NCBI RefSeq assembly: GCF_031755915.1
Contig: NC_083382.1
Coordinates: forward strand, 12,039,001 to 12,103,000
Source: Ziziphus jujuba
Taxonomy: Eukaryota > Streptophyta > Magnoliopsida > Rosales > Rhamnaceae
DNA: 64,000 bases
Direction: 5' to 3'
Of the stretch, positions 34,898 to 46,445 are shown piece by piece (within the stretch, counting starts at the first letter, position 1; each line of letters opens with the position of its first letter). The notes beneath the pieces are model-generated. The model made no database searches and was not told the origin of the DNA. It worked only from the letters and a program-made list of their open reading frames with translations. Made by a program: the position numbers and the translations under genes.

Positions 34898-35423
34898 GTG
34901 ACAGCCACCACTCAAGATCCATGGATCAAGTCAAAGATCAAAATAAAGCAGCAAAGATAATGAAAAACCAGAGCTAGCATATAAACTAAAATAGCATACC
35001 AGAAACTAATATAAAAATATATATTTAACGTGATTCGGTTATTGGCAACCTATATCCATGGGTACGCAAAGGAGAGAGTTTAGAATTAATTGATAAAGAG
35101 AAGAATACAAGCACTTCACACACCCGCTGTCCTTCACAGCAAGAGCAGAAAAGTTTCGTTCTATTTCGAAAACCTTCAAACAATGCCCTGTTTTTGTTCA
35201 ACCCGAAGGGCACCACTCCCACCGTTCACATATATGGATCCCAGTTTATGTTTTCTATATAAAGCAATCTCACGTGAGAAACAAGAGAAGGCATATAATG
35301 CTTACACATCTCTGATTGAATTAAATGCCACATCACCTCATACTTGTCAAAGTAAGCGTCCCAAAGGCTATGTAAGTGTGGGACGTCCCGCTGCTATATG
35401 TATGTATTGGCATAAAATTTCCT
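34898..35423. other. Possible retroelement-derived segment
   Basis: Contains TTTAACGTGATTCGGTTATT followed by GGCAACCTATATCCATGGGT, a sequence type I associate with plant LTR-retroelement termini, and an ATG-containing 125-codon frame (35090-35467) with no family resemblance. Boundaries are inferred: similarity to the RLP-3 upstream region begins at about 35424. Low certainty. Confidence 0.25.
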
Positions 35424-35687
35424 GTTCAATTGGCGGCCAACACGTTGTTAGTTCTGTTTCCATCTGAATCTGCATTACAAATTGTACAACTCGAAATAAG
35501 AAAAATGTTCCAAAACAAAAGATGATTTAATATTAGCAAATGAAGCCGTACATGCCTCTCTTTCATTTTTGTTTTGTTTTGTTTTTTTGTTTTTTGTTTA
35601 GTATTTCACAGTCCAACATTATCTCTAGTCAAACACGTCTGTTTCTCCGTGGCTTGGCCATCTTTCCCGACTTCCATTGTTGTCAAT

Positions 35688-35858
35688 AATAATGATCCCT
35701 TTCCCTCCTTAGTCCCACCATCAATATCAAATACTAGTTTCCTCAAAAAGACAAAACATGGCATTCCTACCACTGTTTATTGTTGTCAATAAAAATGATC
35801 CCTTTCCCTCCTTAGTTCACCATCAATATCAAACACTAATTTCCTCAAAAGACAAAAC
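35688..35858 (+). repeat. 101-bp tandem duplication of the RLP-4 leader and start codon
   Basis: TGTTGTCAATAA...CAAAACATGGCATTCCTACC occurs twice, with ATGs at 35758 and 35859. Because 101 is not a multiple of three the first ATG is out of frame with the receptor and ends at 35961 after 67 codons, overlapping the real start. Confidence 0.85.
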
Positions 35859-36517
35859 ATGGCATTCCTACCACTGCTTCATCATCTTCTTATCATCATC
35901 ACATACTTTGCTTATTTTGTGCAGCCACTTTGCCATAATGATGACAGCATTGCCTTGTTAGAGTTCAAGAACAGCTTTATTATAGACAAGTTGCTTCTAG
36001 AAATCCTTTTGCATATCCCAGAGTTTAATCCTGGAGAAGAGAATAGAGATTGCTGCTCATGGGATAGTGTAGCGTGCGATACTGACACCGGTTGTGTCGT
36101 TGCGCTAGACCTCAGCAGCAGTTTCCTTCATGGTTCTATAAACTCCACCAGCACCTTCTTCAACCTTTCTCAACTTCAAAGGCTTAACCTTGCTTATAAT
36201 GATTTCGACTTCTTTCAAATCCCTTCTGCAATGGGTCATCTTTCAAGGTTGACATATCTCAACCTTTCTCATTCATCTTTTTATGGTCAAGTTCCATTTG
36301 AGATCTCACGACTCTCAAATCTGTCTTTCCTCGCTTTGTCTTACAATGATTTGGAATTGAAGAGTCCAAATTTGAGTAGCTTGTTAGAAATATAAGGAAT
36401 CTGAAGCAACTTCATCTTAATTACGTTGACATACAGTGCCCAATTTTTTGTCAAATTTCTCATCATTAACATCCTTACTTCTAAGGGATTGCGAATTGCA
36501 AGGTAAGTTTCCGAATG
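35859..36517 (+). pseudogene. RLP-4: N-terminal part of an LRR receptor-like protein
   Basis: Starts MAFLPLLHHLLIIITYF, a signal peptide like that of RLP-3, followed by the N-cap. In the N-cap the usual WDGV is WDSV (CCSWDSVAC), and a few residues before CC are missing. LRRs follow (LDLSSSFLHGS, LTYLNLSHSSFYGQVP). One G is missing at about 36382, giving a stop at 36393-36395 after 178 codons; homology goes on in another frame with a further small deletion and ends abruptly at 36517. The rest of the gene is replaced by unrelated sequence. A 178-residue secreted N-terminal fragment could be produced. Confidence 0.88.
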
Positions 36518-37430
36518 TTAGAACATTAGAGATTTCCCTAAAACAAACCATTCGTGAACCTCATCTCCCTCTTAGCAGATTAGAGATTTCGAGGATAACT
36601 TGAAACAATTTCACAATATAGAAGAACAATCTTACGCCACTGAAAGCCAATTTTGTAACTACACATATTCTAATGAATTTTCATAAAATAAAATCCTAAT
36701 TACAAACAATACTTCAACATTTAGGGTTTACCGTTGGTTTTCTAGATTTCCTGGTGGCGTCCGTTCGTGAGGTGTTTCCGGTGTCCAGCCAAAAGTTTTC
36801 TATAGTGGTAGGTGGTGGCTGTGGTTTTAGTGATAAATGTTGCATTGGGTTTGGTGTCCGTTGGTGTGGTTATTCGGGTGTAAGGTTCTAGATTTTTTCA
36901 CACCAGTGTCAATGGGTTTTAAGAGGTGCTTCCTCGCATTCGTTTTTTGCGTTTTGGCAGGCAGGCCATCTTTCTGCTTGCTGGTTCATTTTTTTTTTTT
37001 TTCAGTGTGTTGTGCTTTGTTCGACAGTGGATCCTCAACTTTCTTCGCCACCGCCGTCTTCTTGGCTTCATTTTCTCTTCGACAGCCTTTCTTTGGGTGG
37101 GTCTTAAATTTCATTTTTGTACAATTGAAACAATAAAGTGAAAAGAGTAGAGTGTGAGTTTTGTTCGAAAAGAGCCATTTTAGAGCGAAATTTTTATAAT
37201 TTCATCAAACTTTGGTTTGTTTTTGAGTTTCGCTGCGTCTAAAGAATGTAAAACAACTTGTGAGATTGTAGAGAGAGAGAAAGGGAAGATAAAATACTTT
37301 TCAAACCCCAAGAATTTAAAAGAAAATTGAACATACATTGGACAGCTGAGGATGACAAAAATAAAAAATTTACAATTGGGAAGACATATGCCTTTTTGTC
37401 GCCCATGAAAGAGGCACAAATCCTAATTCC
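36518..37430. other. Unidentified segment between RLP pieces
   Basis: Sequence of different character from the receptor genes, with a GT-rich stretch (36720-36900) and CT-rich parts. An open frame of 99 codons (36837-37136) has hydrophobic content but no recognisable family. It separates the RLP-4 N-terminal part from an RLP C-terminal scrap and may be an inserted, decayed element. Confidence 0.4.
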
Positions 37431-37437
37431 CCGTATT

Positions 37438-37586
37438 GCATATGGATGGATTATTTATTGGGCAAATTGTGATTTTAAGAAGTGTAAGCTGTTTGCCATG
37501 AGTTTTAGGAAAACAAGAATTCAAGAAGAAGAAAGGGATGAATGAGGCTTAGGAAATGATGTCAACCAATCACATAACAAACAATC
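37438..37586 (+). pseudogene. RLP C-terminal scrap (RLP-5 type)
   Basis: GGATTATTTATTGGGCAAAT and the following 90 bases match the membrane-helix region and 3' flank of RLP-5 (20950-21095); the readable piece is GLFIGQIVILRS. It includes the same 3' untranslated stretch (GGAAATGATGTCAACCARTC). The rest of this gene copy is absent. Confidence 0.75.
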
Positions 37587-37708
37587 CAGTTCGTGTTTTA
37601 TAGTTTTCCTAAGATTAATTTATTTTATTTTTTGTGTAGATCAAGTGGGTTAAGATGGGCGTTGGGCTTTAAAATTCAAATTTGGACCCACTTTTGGATT
37701 TTGAAGTT

Positions 37709-38031
37709 AAGAGAGCAGAGAACAGAAAAATTTCCAGAAATTGTTTTCTTTTTCTTTTATGGTTTTCATTGTTGTTCTTTGTGCGGTTGTGAGTGAATCA
37801 AATTGGGAAACACAAAGAGAAAGGGTGTAAAAAGGGAATTGGGTTTGTTTTGGTATCTGTGTGATTCCACCATTGTAGATCTAAAACTAGTCTTGTAAAA
37901 GTAGCAATTTCAATAAGAAAATAGAGGCTCTCTTCGGAGCAACGAGGATGCAGGCAATTTGCCGAACCTTGATAAATCTTGGGTGTTCTTTGTTGGAATT
38001 GTTTTAGTTTTTATACTCTGATTCCATAACA
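37709..38031 (+). mobile_element. Copia-1 5' LTR, truncated on the left
   Basis: Matches the last about 330 bp of the 3' LTR (44974-45306): shared GAGAACAGAAAAA, CAGAAATTGTTTTCTTTTTC, TGAATCAAATTGGGAAACAC, ending ATTCCATAACA. The first about 240 bp seen in the 3' LTR are not found here, so the left part was lost. Confidence 0.85.
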
Positions 38032-38032
38032 A

Positions 38033-38044
38033 TGGTATTAGAGC
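38033..38044 (+). other. Copia-1 primer-binding site
   Basis: TGGTATTAGAGC directly follows the LTR end and differs by one base from the TGGTATCAGAGC initiator-methionine tRNA site used by plant Copia elements. Confidence 0.85.
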
Positions 38045-38063
38045 TTGGATTCTTTTATTCTTT

Positions 38064-40341
38064 GTGATTCTTTGTTCAAGAATCTTGGTGAGCATTTTGG
38101 ATTTGGGCAATTCGAAATTGTCTGCAAAATTAGAGCTTGAGGTCTTCAATGGCAAGGGAGATTTCTTGCCTTGGTGCAAGAAGATGAAGGTTGTGTTGGT
38201 CCAGATGAAGGTTACGAAGGCAATCGTTGGATCATATGGAGTATATGTTATCGAAGACATGAAAGTGGAGATTGATGAAATTGTGATGAGCACGATCATT
38301 CTCCATCTCTCTAACAATGTATTGAGGAATGTTGATGATGTCAAAACTACTTCGTAGATGTGGCAAAAGCTTGAACAACTTTACTTGGTGAGATCTCTGC
38401 TAGACCGAATACATTTAATTAAGCAATTTTTTGGTTTTAAAATGGATACCTTTAAAGATTTGGATGCTAATCTTGATACTTTCAATCGATTAATTTTGAG
38501 TCTTGCAAATTGTAATGTTGTGTTTGATGATGAACATCATGCTGTTATATTGTTAAACTCTTTGCTTGAAACTTATAGAGAAGTTAAGAATGCCATTAAA
38601 TATGGTAGGGATTCTTTATCCTTAGAAACTATGCTGAGTGCAATTAAGTTTAGAGACTTGGAGTTGAAATCTGAATCTAAAGGGGAAGGGCTTGCTAGGA
38701 GAGGTAGAAGTAACACTTAAAATTGGGGTCAAAGTGACCAGAGGAGCAAGTCTAGAGAGAATTCTAGATCAAAGTCTAGAACTAAAAGTAGGAGGTATTA
38801 TTACTGCATGAGAGAGGGTCATTTTATTAGAAATTGTTTCAAGAAAAAGAAAGATGAGAAAGAAAAAAAGCAAAGAGAATGGTGACTTAGCTGTAGCCTA
38901 TAGTGATTTGGAACCTGCAGAGGTACTAGTTGTGTCCTCTAATCAAGAAAATTCTAAATGGGTCTTAGATTCAGGTTGTTCTTTCCATATGTGCCCTGAT
39001 TTAAGTTGTTTTCAATCTTATACTAAGTGTAATGGTAGTCAAGTTCTTCTAGGAAACAATCTGTCATGTCAAGTGGTTGGCATCGGTAATGTGCAACTAC
39101 AAATGTTTGATGGCACTACTAAGACTCTTACCTCTGTAAGACATGTTCTTGATTTAAAGAGAAATTTAATTTCTCTTGGCATGCTTGATGAATCTGGTTT
39201 TTCTTGTAAACTGAAAATGATACTATGAAAGTGACTAAAGGTTCTCTTGTTGCTATGAAAGGTGTGAAAAATAATGGTTTGTATGTTTTGCTTGGTAAAA
39301 CAATCACTAATTTCAGTAATGCATCTGTTAGTTCATCAATTGACAAAACTATTTTGTGGCATAATAGATTGGGTCTCATGAGGGAAAAAGGTCTGTATTA
39401 TTTGAATAAACAGAATGTTTTTGGCAAGGACATAATCAGTAACCCAGAATTTATTGAAAATTGTACTTTGGAAAAACAACATAGGCTTAGCTTTAACTTA
39501 AGTACAAATAGAGCTAAATCTGTGTTGTAATATGTGCATGCTAATTTATGAGGCCCTGCCAAAGGTAATAGGTATTTTTTTATCAGTAATTGATGATTTT
39601 TTCGAAAGGTTTGGGTTCACTTTTTGAAATCCAAAGATGAGGCATTTACGAAGTTTAAAGAATGGAAATCGCTTTTCAAAATCAAATCAATAAACTTATT
39701 GCTATGCATTTAGTTAATTTATCACCATCTACTATTTTAAATTTTAAATCTTCAGAGCATGTGTGACGTGGTAAGAAACCTGATTACAACAACCTTAGAG
39801 TTTTTGGTTGTTTTGCTTATGTCCATCAATCTGAAGGAAAATTACCACCTAGGAGTATAAAATGTATCTTCTTAGGTTATCCTTTAGATGTTAAAGGTTA
39901 TAGACTTTGAGATAAGGAAAATCATGGTTTTAAAGTTATTATGAGTAGAGATGTGATATTTGATGAATATTTTATGCTTATGAAGATACTAATAATGTCG
40001 GTAATGAGGTGAATAACAAGCTGGAAACAAGAATTTGACTTACTTCCTGAGGTGGAGAATCAAAAGGATGAAAATCTAAGTGAAAAGTCGTCAATTGAGG
40101 TTGTTATTGAACCTACAAGTGTTGTTGAACCAGAAAAGCACACACCTATCCAATCTGATGAAGATTCAAAAGATGAACAAGTAAGGCAACAATCATAAAG
40201 CTCAAGACAAAAGAATATAGCTTCATTTAGATATCTTTTCACTCGTGATAGAGCAAAGAGACAAATAAAGCTAAATAGGAAGTATAGCTATGCAGATTTC
40301 ATAGCTTATGCTTTGGTGGCATTTCAAGAGCTTACAAATAA
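38064..40341 (+). pseudogene. Copia-1 gag, protease and integrase, degraded
   Basis: Polyprotein of a Ty1/Copia retrotransposon, left part. Gag spans 38064-38880, with one stop at 38355, and a nucleocapsid zinc knuckle in which the first cysteine is changed (YYCMREGHFIRNC where a CxxC is expected). Protease follows with the catalytic DSG (KWVLDSGCSFHM, about 38960-38990). The integrase zinc region at 39350-39500 reads LWHNRLGLM; the second histidine of the usual HxxxxH is lost. The integrase core is shortened after VIDD (39587), and its C-terminal GCFAYVHQSEGKLPPRS region is readable at about 39805-39860. Many stops and frame changes. Interrupted at 40341 by solo LTR 5. Confidence 0.88.
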
Positions 40342-43104
40342 TGTAACATCCCGTCCCGAAGTACACCGAAAATTTCTCAAATTTGACCAAGGTTGATCGG
40401 ATTTGACCGTCGTTGATTGGAAAGGGGTCAAATGTTTTTTGTTCCTGATGGAATTTCACATTGACCGAGGTATCATTAAAAAGTACACGTTAGCACGAGT
40501 TCATAGACTAGTAGCACGTTGAAAACGGAGCTACAGATTGAAAGTTATGAGCAAAACAAGTTGAGGTCCAAACTGTCCAAGGAGTGCCGAAGTTGACTTT
40601 TTGGTCATGCAAAGTTGAGCTTTGACTCATGCATGGTTGTGAAGTACTCGTTGATACAAGTTCATAGACTAGCAGCACGCTTAAATTGGATATCTGGTTA
40701 AAAAGTTATGGACATGCAAAGTTTTCCGACTACCGTAATATTTTAATATATTTTGACTTGAGTGAACAGTGTGTGCCATGTGTCGTATTTTCAGCCAATC
40801 CCGTGAGTAAACAGTGTCACCCATGGGTGGCTTTTATTTTGGCAAAACACGTGAGCTAGGGAAGGAGAGAGAAAGAGGGGAGGAGAGAGAGAGAGAGAGA
40901 AACCCAACTGGCTAACCGCTGTTCACCCATTTCCAGCCACCAGAACAGTACACACGCCACCCCACCTTCACGCCCACCTAAAAACCGGCCGGCCAGTCAA
41001 AAATCATGGCCAACTGACTGCCGATGCCCCCGGATCGAGACTTTTTCTGGTGCCGGCGGTGGTGGATTCCGGTGACCACGGTGGCTCATTGGGAAATTGA
41101 CTTTTCGATGAGTTTCCAGTTGTACCGCCCATCCTTTCCCACTAATTCCGACCCTCTGAACCTAAATCTGGTGTCCACTTTCCTCAATTCTTAACAGATT
41201 GTGAGAATTGAAGGCCTAAAATCCGATAGATTTCTGGCGAGATTTCGGCCACCTCGGGTCCGATCTTCGGGAAGTAAGACCAGATTCGTAATCCTTGTTT
41301 CACAAGCTTCGATTCGGTATATTACTCATAAATTTTGGTTAACGTTTGTGTTAAATTATGATCGATTATTGTTAAATTTATATTATGGAAGTTATTGTGT
41401 ATAATAAATGTACTTATATGGATTTAAGCAAATATGAAATTTATGTGATTTTGATATAAATTGATTCTAAGATTTTGAGAAAAATAATTGTATTAAAGTA
41501 TTGAGTTCAAAATCCGTATTTATACGTTTGATTATTTATGAATCAGGTTTTCATAGTGTTATATTTAAATGGATGGATTTGAAATTGATGAATTTTAAAG
41601 TGATGGATATATGTTGAGGATTAAAGAAAAAATGTGGGATTGTGAATTTGAAAAATGGTATAATTCCCACGGTGAGTTTGCAAAAATTGTTATTTTTTAA
41701 AAATAATATGGTTATTTGTTTTAGACGCACTCATACAATACTGGTGTTTTGTACTGTGTATGTGGATGAGCGCGTAAGTTATAATGTCTCCCGTGAGTTG
41801 CTATCGGACCGAGGACAGGTAAGTTTGATATTGGCCATAAGCCACCCCCTTCCATGGCCGGGATGACGGTTTAAGCAGCGGCGCTGTCGGGACGCCGAAG
41901 CGACCGTATGCAAGTTTCTCTCTTTAACCTCCCGCCAGATGGTGCTCGGGACGCTGGGCATCATAGGGCATCACTGGTATGTAGTGTGGTGTGTCAAGTA
42001 TTATTTTTCTGATATAAATTTCAAATCCTAAAATTTTAAAGCTGCATTTAAATTAAATGTATTTAATTTGTTTTATCATCTATTTTCCATTAGTATTTTC
42101 TAAAATGTATTTATTCATATTTTATGTCACTTATTTTAAATTAATGTTCTTAGAATGCAGCTTGCCATATTATTTTTATTATATAGATTGGTTGAATATT
42201 TGAAAATGAATTTTATAATATTTTTACCATTTATCTTACATGATTGTTATAATTATTTAGATTATATTTTTTACACTGTTTATTTAGTCTATTAAATCAA
42301 ATTTTATGAATTATATATTGAATTTCACTTTTATGTTATATTTCTTTAATGCAAGTATCCTGAATTTATTTTATTATATTTCATTATATTTTATTCGTAT
42401 TTGGATTATTTAAATTTTATTAAATTAATTATTCCTTGATTTTTAGGACATAAAAGATTGGGTTTTGCGAAAATGTTTTAAAAGGGAAAATTTTCTAACG
42501 GAGTGAATGGTGAGAGTTTTGAGAGAAAATATTATTTTCAATTAATTATTATTTATTTGCTTATTTATTCTTAATTAATCAAATGTATTATAATTATTGT
42601 TACTATTATAATTGTACAATAGATAGGGTTACTCACTGAGATGATTAGCATCTCATGTTTTTAAATTCCATTCCTCTAGGCCCAGGTTGGGAGACGTTGA
42701 TCGTCCGGGGCGAACTCGACATCTCAGTTCATTGCCGAAAATCCAAGAAGCATTTCCTCTCTTTTTTTCCTCTTCATCTTGTATTGCTTCTTTATCTGAC
42801 ATTGTATTAATTCCATATTTATTTGAATAATGCTCTATATACTATATTGGATACATTTTATTAAATACTGCATTAATTCCCTGTTATTATTTTGGAGTGC
42901 TGTAAATTTGTGGAAATAAATTGTAATAAGATGGGAGGAATAAGGTGGTGTTTATAGAAGTGTGTTTTCAGTGCAGGAAATTTGTGGTAAGTCCTACTTT
43001 TAGGGGAGATGCTGCCGGATTTTTCGTTGGAAGGTTCGATAGGGTTTCCTTGGGATCAGGGCTTGTCTAGGGTTTCGGTGAGAAATTTTGGACGGGTCGT
43101 GACA
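40342..43104 (+). mobile_element. Solo LTR copy 5 nested in Copia-1, target duplication AATAA
   Basis: 2763 bp from TGTAACATCCCGTCCC to GGGTCGTGACA, flanked by AATAA at 40337-40341 and 43105-43109. Part of the GC-rich leader and the GGTGAGTGACCCACC block are deleted (join near 41345). The GA-rich tract (40864-40900), the CCCGTGAGTTGC block (41790), the AACGGAGTGA block (42497) and the perfect palindrome (42637-42655) remain. Closest to copies 2 and 3 in its first 500 bases. It is younger than the Copia element it interrupts. Confidence 0.94.
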
Positions 43105-44657
43105 AATAATGAGCCAAGGAATTACTTAGAAGCTATAAAATCAAAGTAAGCTATACATTGGAAACAAGCTATGGTTGAAGAAATGGAGTCACTTCATAAA
43201 AATAAGACTTGGGATTTAGTACTAGCACCATCAAACCACAAGATTATTGATTGTAAATGGATCTACAAGGTCAAAGAGGGCATGAGAAGATCTAAACCAA
43301 TGAGATTCAAAGTCAAATTAGTGGTTAAAGGGTTAACACATGTGGAAGGCACAAACTACAATGAGATTTTCTCACTAGTTGTGAAGTATACAACTATTAA
43401 GGTCATGTTGGCTTTGGTAACTCAATTTAATTGGGAGTTAGAGTAGATGGACATTAAAACAACATTTCTTCGTGGAGAATTAGAAGAAACCATATACATG
43501 AGGCAGCCTAAGGGCTTTGAGGTTAAGAAAAAAGGTGGAGAGCTTGTGTGTTTGCTTAAGAAATAACTCTATGGACTTGAGCAATTACCAAGAAAAAGGT
43601 ATAAAAAGTTTGATTCCTTTGTGGTGAAAGCTAGTTTTGATAGAAGCAACTTTGATAATTGTTTATATTTTAAGAATCCCAAGAGTGACAAAGCTATATA
43701 TCTCCTATATGTGGATGATATGTTACTAGCAGGTCCATATACAATCTGTGAAGGAACTACTCAAGTCTGAACTTGATATGAAAAAGCTTGGACAAGCTAA
43801 GAAAATTTTAGGAATTACAATTAGGAGAAACAGGTTCAAATATAAGATGAAACTTTTACAATCATCTTATATACAGAAAGTGGTTTCCAAGTTCTCTATG
43901 GAATGTGTTAGAGCTACAAATGTCCCTCTTGATGGACATTTCAAGTTGTTAAGTGAACAATATCCATCTATAGAATAAGAGAAGGAAGATATGGTTGTTG
44001 TACCATATTCAAATGTTGTTGGATCTGTCATGTATACAATGATCTGTACAAGGTCAGATTTAGCACACGCTATTAGTGTCTTAAGTAGATATATGGCTAA
44101 TAGGGGCAGAGATCATTGGGAGGCAATGAAATGGCTTTTAAATTATTTGAAGTAATCAATGAATGAAGGATTAGTTTATAAGGGGAATCAAAATGGAGTT
44201 GAACTAAATGGATATTTACATTTAGAAACAGAGACAAAAGGAGGTTTATATTTTCTTATGTGTTTACTTTGTGTGGGAATTTCATAAGTTGGAAGTCTCA
44301 GTTGCAACCTGTGGTGGCTTTATCAAAAACTGAAGCTGGGTATGTGGCAGCAACAGAGGTGGCGAAAGAAGCATTTTGGGTTAAGGGTCTGTTAGTAGAG
44401 CTTAAAGCTCTTGATCATGAAGTGGTATTATATTCAGATAGTCAAAGTGCAATTCATCTGTGCAAGAATCTAGTATTCATGATAGGTCCAAGCATATTCC
44501 AGTTAAATACCATTTTATTCGAGATATGATAGCTCAACAGGTATTTAAATTGAAGAAAAGTCCTATTGAGTTTAATCCTTCTGATATGGATACAAAGGCA
44601 CTCATTGTTGGCCAGTTTAATGCTTGCAAAGATCTACTTTGGATTGGAGCAGGCTGA
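43105..44657 (+). pseudogene. Copia-1 reverse transcriptase and RNase H, degraded
   Basis: Right part of the polyprotein. Reverse transcriptase begins with NEPRNYLEAI and MVEEMESLHKNKTWDL (43171), continues with CKWIYKVKEG and retains the catalytic YVDDML motif at about 43708-43725. Then come SELDMKKLGQAKKILGI (43760) and the RNase H part (SNVVGSVMYTMICTRSDLAH at about 44008-44070; KTEAGYVAATEVAKEAFWVK; LYSDSQSAIHLCKN at 44428-44470; HIPVKYHFIRD). Stops at 43444, 43564, 43976 and 44153, plus frameshifts near 43740 and 44470, disable it. The gene order integrase before RT identifies Copia. Confidence 0.9.
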
Positions 44658-44733
44658 TTTGGGTGATAGTTGATCTTTGCTGGGAAGGTGATGAGTTTTT
44701 GTTAGATATGAATTTGAGGATTAGGTGGAGATA

Positions 44734-45306
44734 TGTGAAGAATTAATCCTCAAATTCTGTTGTTTTTGCTACTTTGTTTTCAGGAACTAGTGTCGAAGAA
44801 GAATGGATCTAAAGCTGGTAGTAGACAAAACCATGCACCTCAATGCCACATCATTATTGAAGGGCAAAACTATAATTTTGCACCTAATTTTCACTATGGC
44901 TGAATCATACGTGGCTGATGTATAGGTGGTCTTCTTCTTTTGTAAAAAGCAAGGCTTTTATCTCTTCAAGTTCTAGAGAGTAGAGAACAGAAAAAATTCC
45001 AGAAATTGTTTTCTTTTTCTTCTTTTTCTTTTGTGTTTTTCATTGTTGTTCTTTGTGAGGCTCTGAGTGAATCAAATTGGGAAACACAAAGAGAGAGGGT
45101 CTAAAAAGGGAATTGGGTTAATTTTGGGTATCTGTGTGATTCCACCATTGTACCACTAAAACTAGTCTTGTAAAAGTTGCAATTTCAATAAGAAAATAGA
45201 GACTCTCTCTGGAGCAACAAGGACACAGTCAATTTACCGAACTTCGATAAATCTTGGGTGTTTTTGTCTAGAATTGTTTTAGTTTTTATTCTCTAATTCC
45301 ATAAAA
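44734..45306 (+). mobile_element. Copia-1 3' LTR with upstream polypurine tract
   Basis: 573 bp from TGTGAAGAATTAATCC to ATTCCATAAAA. The purine-rich AGGTGGAGATA (44723-44733) just before it is the expected polypurine tract. TGAGGATTA (44715-44723) and TAATCCTCA (44744-44752) form an inverted repeat across the junction. The end abuts the minus-strand RLP at GTGTCAAATTG. Confidence 0.85.
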
Positions 45307-46445
45307 GTGTCAAATTGTTTACCATGTGGTGTAGGCCCTACGAGATTATTGCAGGCTACACTGAAGGATCCAAGAAAATTAAGTTATATAAGTTGTTGAG
45401 GAATGTCTGCTGATAACTTGTTATATGAGAGGTCCGAAGTTTCAAGATTAGATATATTTCTCTAGATAGATTTCTCAAAGATGGCTGGATATTTCCTATG
45501 AGAAAATTATTGGAAAGGTTGAGTGAATGTAGACCCTTTAGATTTCCTATCAGCTTTGGAGTCACTCGTTCAAACCTGTTACTTGAAAAGTCCAACAAAT
45601 TCAATAAATTTTGTATGAAGAAATATTATTTGGCTGCATCTTTATTTGTTATTGTAATTGGGAGGTACACATAATTGCTATGTGCTTCAAAAATTTTCAT
45701 GGCATCCTATTTCTGGAAGTATTTATTAAGCAGATTTCTATAGAATGAATTGTGAGAGATATCAACGATGTGCAACAAAGGGAGTAATGCAATTTGTTTT
45801 GATGATCAGGATCCTTATAGCACCATTGAACTTATTGAAAGGCAAAACGAGAACCTTCAGTAAGGGAAGACTTCCCAATCAAAATGGAAATGTATCTTTG
45901 ATATGGTTGTTACCCATATCTATAACCTCAAGATCTGTACAGTTTGCTAGTGATCTTGGTAACTCACCTTCAAATTGGTTTTCACTCAACACCATTACAT
46001 TTAAGTAGCATCCACCTTTCCGTATATTTGGAATAGTTTCGCCAAAGTTGTTCCCTTCTAATTTGAGAATAGAAAGAGAAGTACTCAAGTTTACTAAACA
46101 TAGAGGTAGGTTGCCACTGAAACCGTTGTTAGATAGATAAAAGGCAGGAAGTGAAGTTAGATTGCAAATCAATGGTGAAACTTCCCCTTCCAATGCATTG
46201 TTTGACACGTCATAACTAATGATGGATGCATGTGGAATTGGGAGAGACTCTTTCAGCTTGTTATCAATCAATAGGGTATGTAATTTAGAACGTGGGTTGA
46301 AACATAGGGATTGTTCAAAACCACTGTAAGAATTATGACTAAGGTCTAAGTATCCTAAACTCATATGATTAAATATCCATTTGGGTAATGGTCCTTGAAT
46401 ATTGTTGTTTGATATTCCAAGTGCAAACAATTTGGTCTGGTACCA
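45307..46445 (-). pseudogene. RLP-6: LRR receptor-like protein relic, minus strand
   Basis: C-terminal half of a second RLP type. The best frame (46430 down to 45879, 183 codons) has LRRs such as LGYLDLSHNSYSGFEQ, then a SYDVSNNALEGEVSPLICNL segment (first 20 residues) and NLSTSLSILKLEGNNFGETIP. After a stop the protein goes on through frame breaks (LGSLPLLKVL; PITITNKDAAK, the island-like region) and resumes at 45604 (LLDFSSNRFE, LKGLHSLNLSNNFLIGNI). It ends at about 45307 with HGKQFDT-like residues in a third frame, where the Copia-1 3' LTR begins. The membrane part is missing because of that insertion. It is divergently oriented to RLP-1 to RLP-5. Confidence 0.88.

Noticed and set aside
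35090..35467. 125-codon frame as a host gene upstream of RLP-4
   Set aside because: No domain or homologue recognised; sequence around it resembles retroelement termini and the frame runs into the RLP-4 upstream region.
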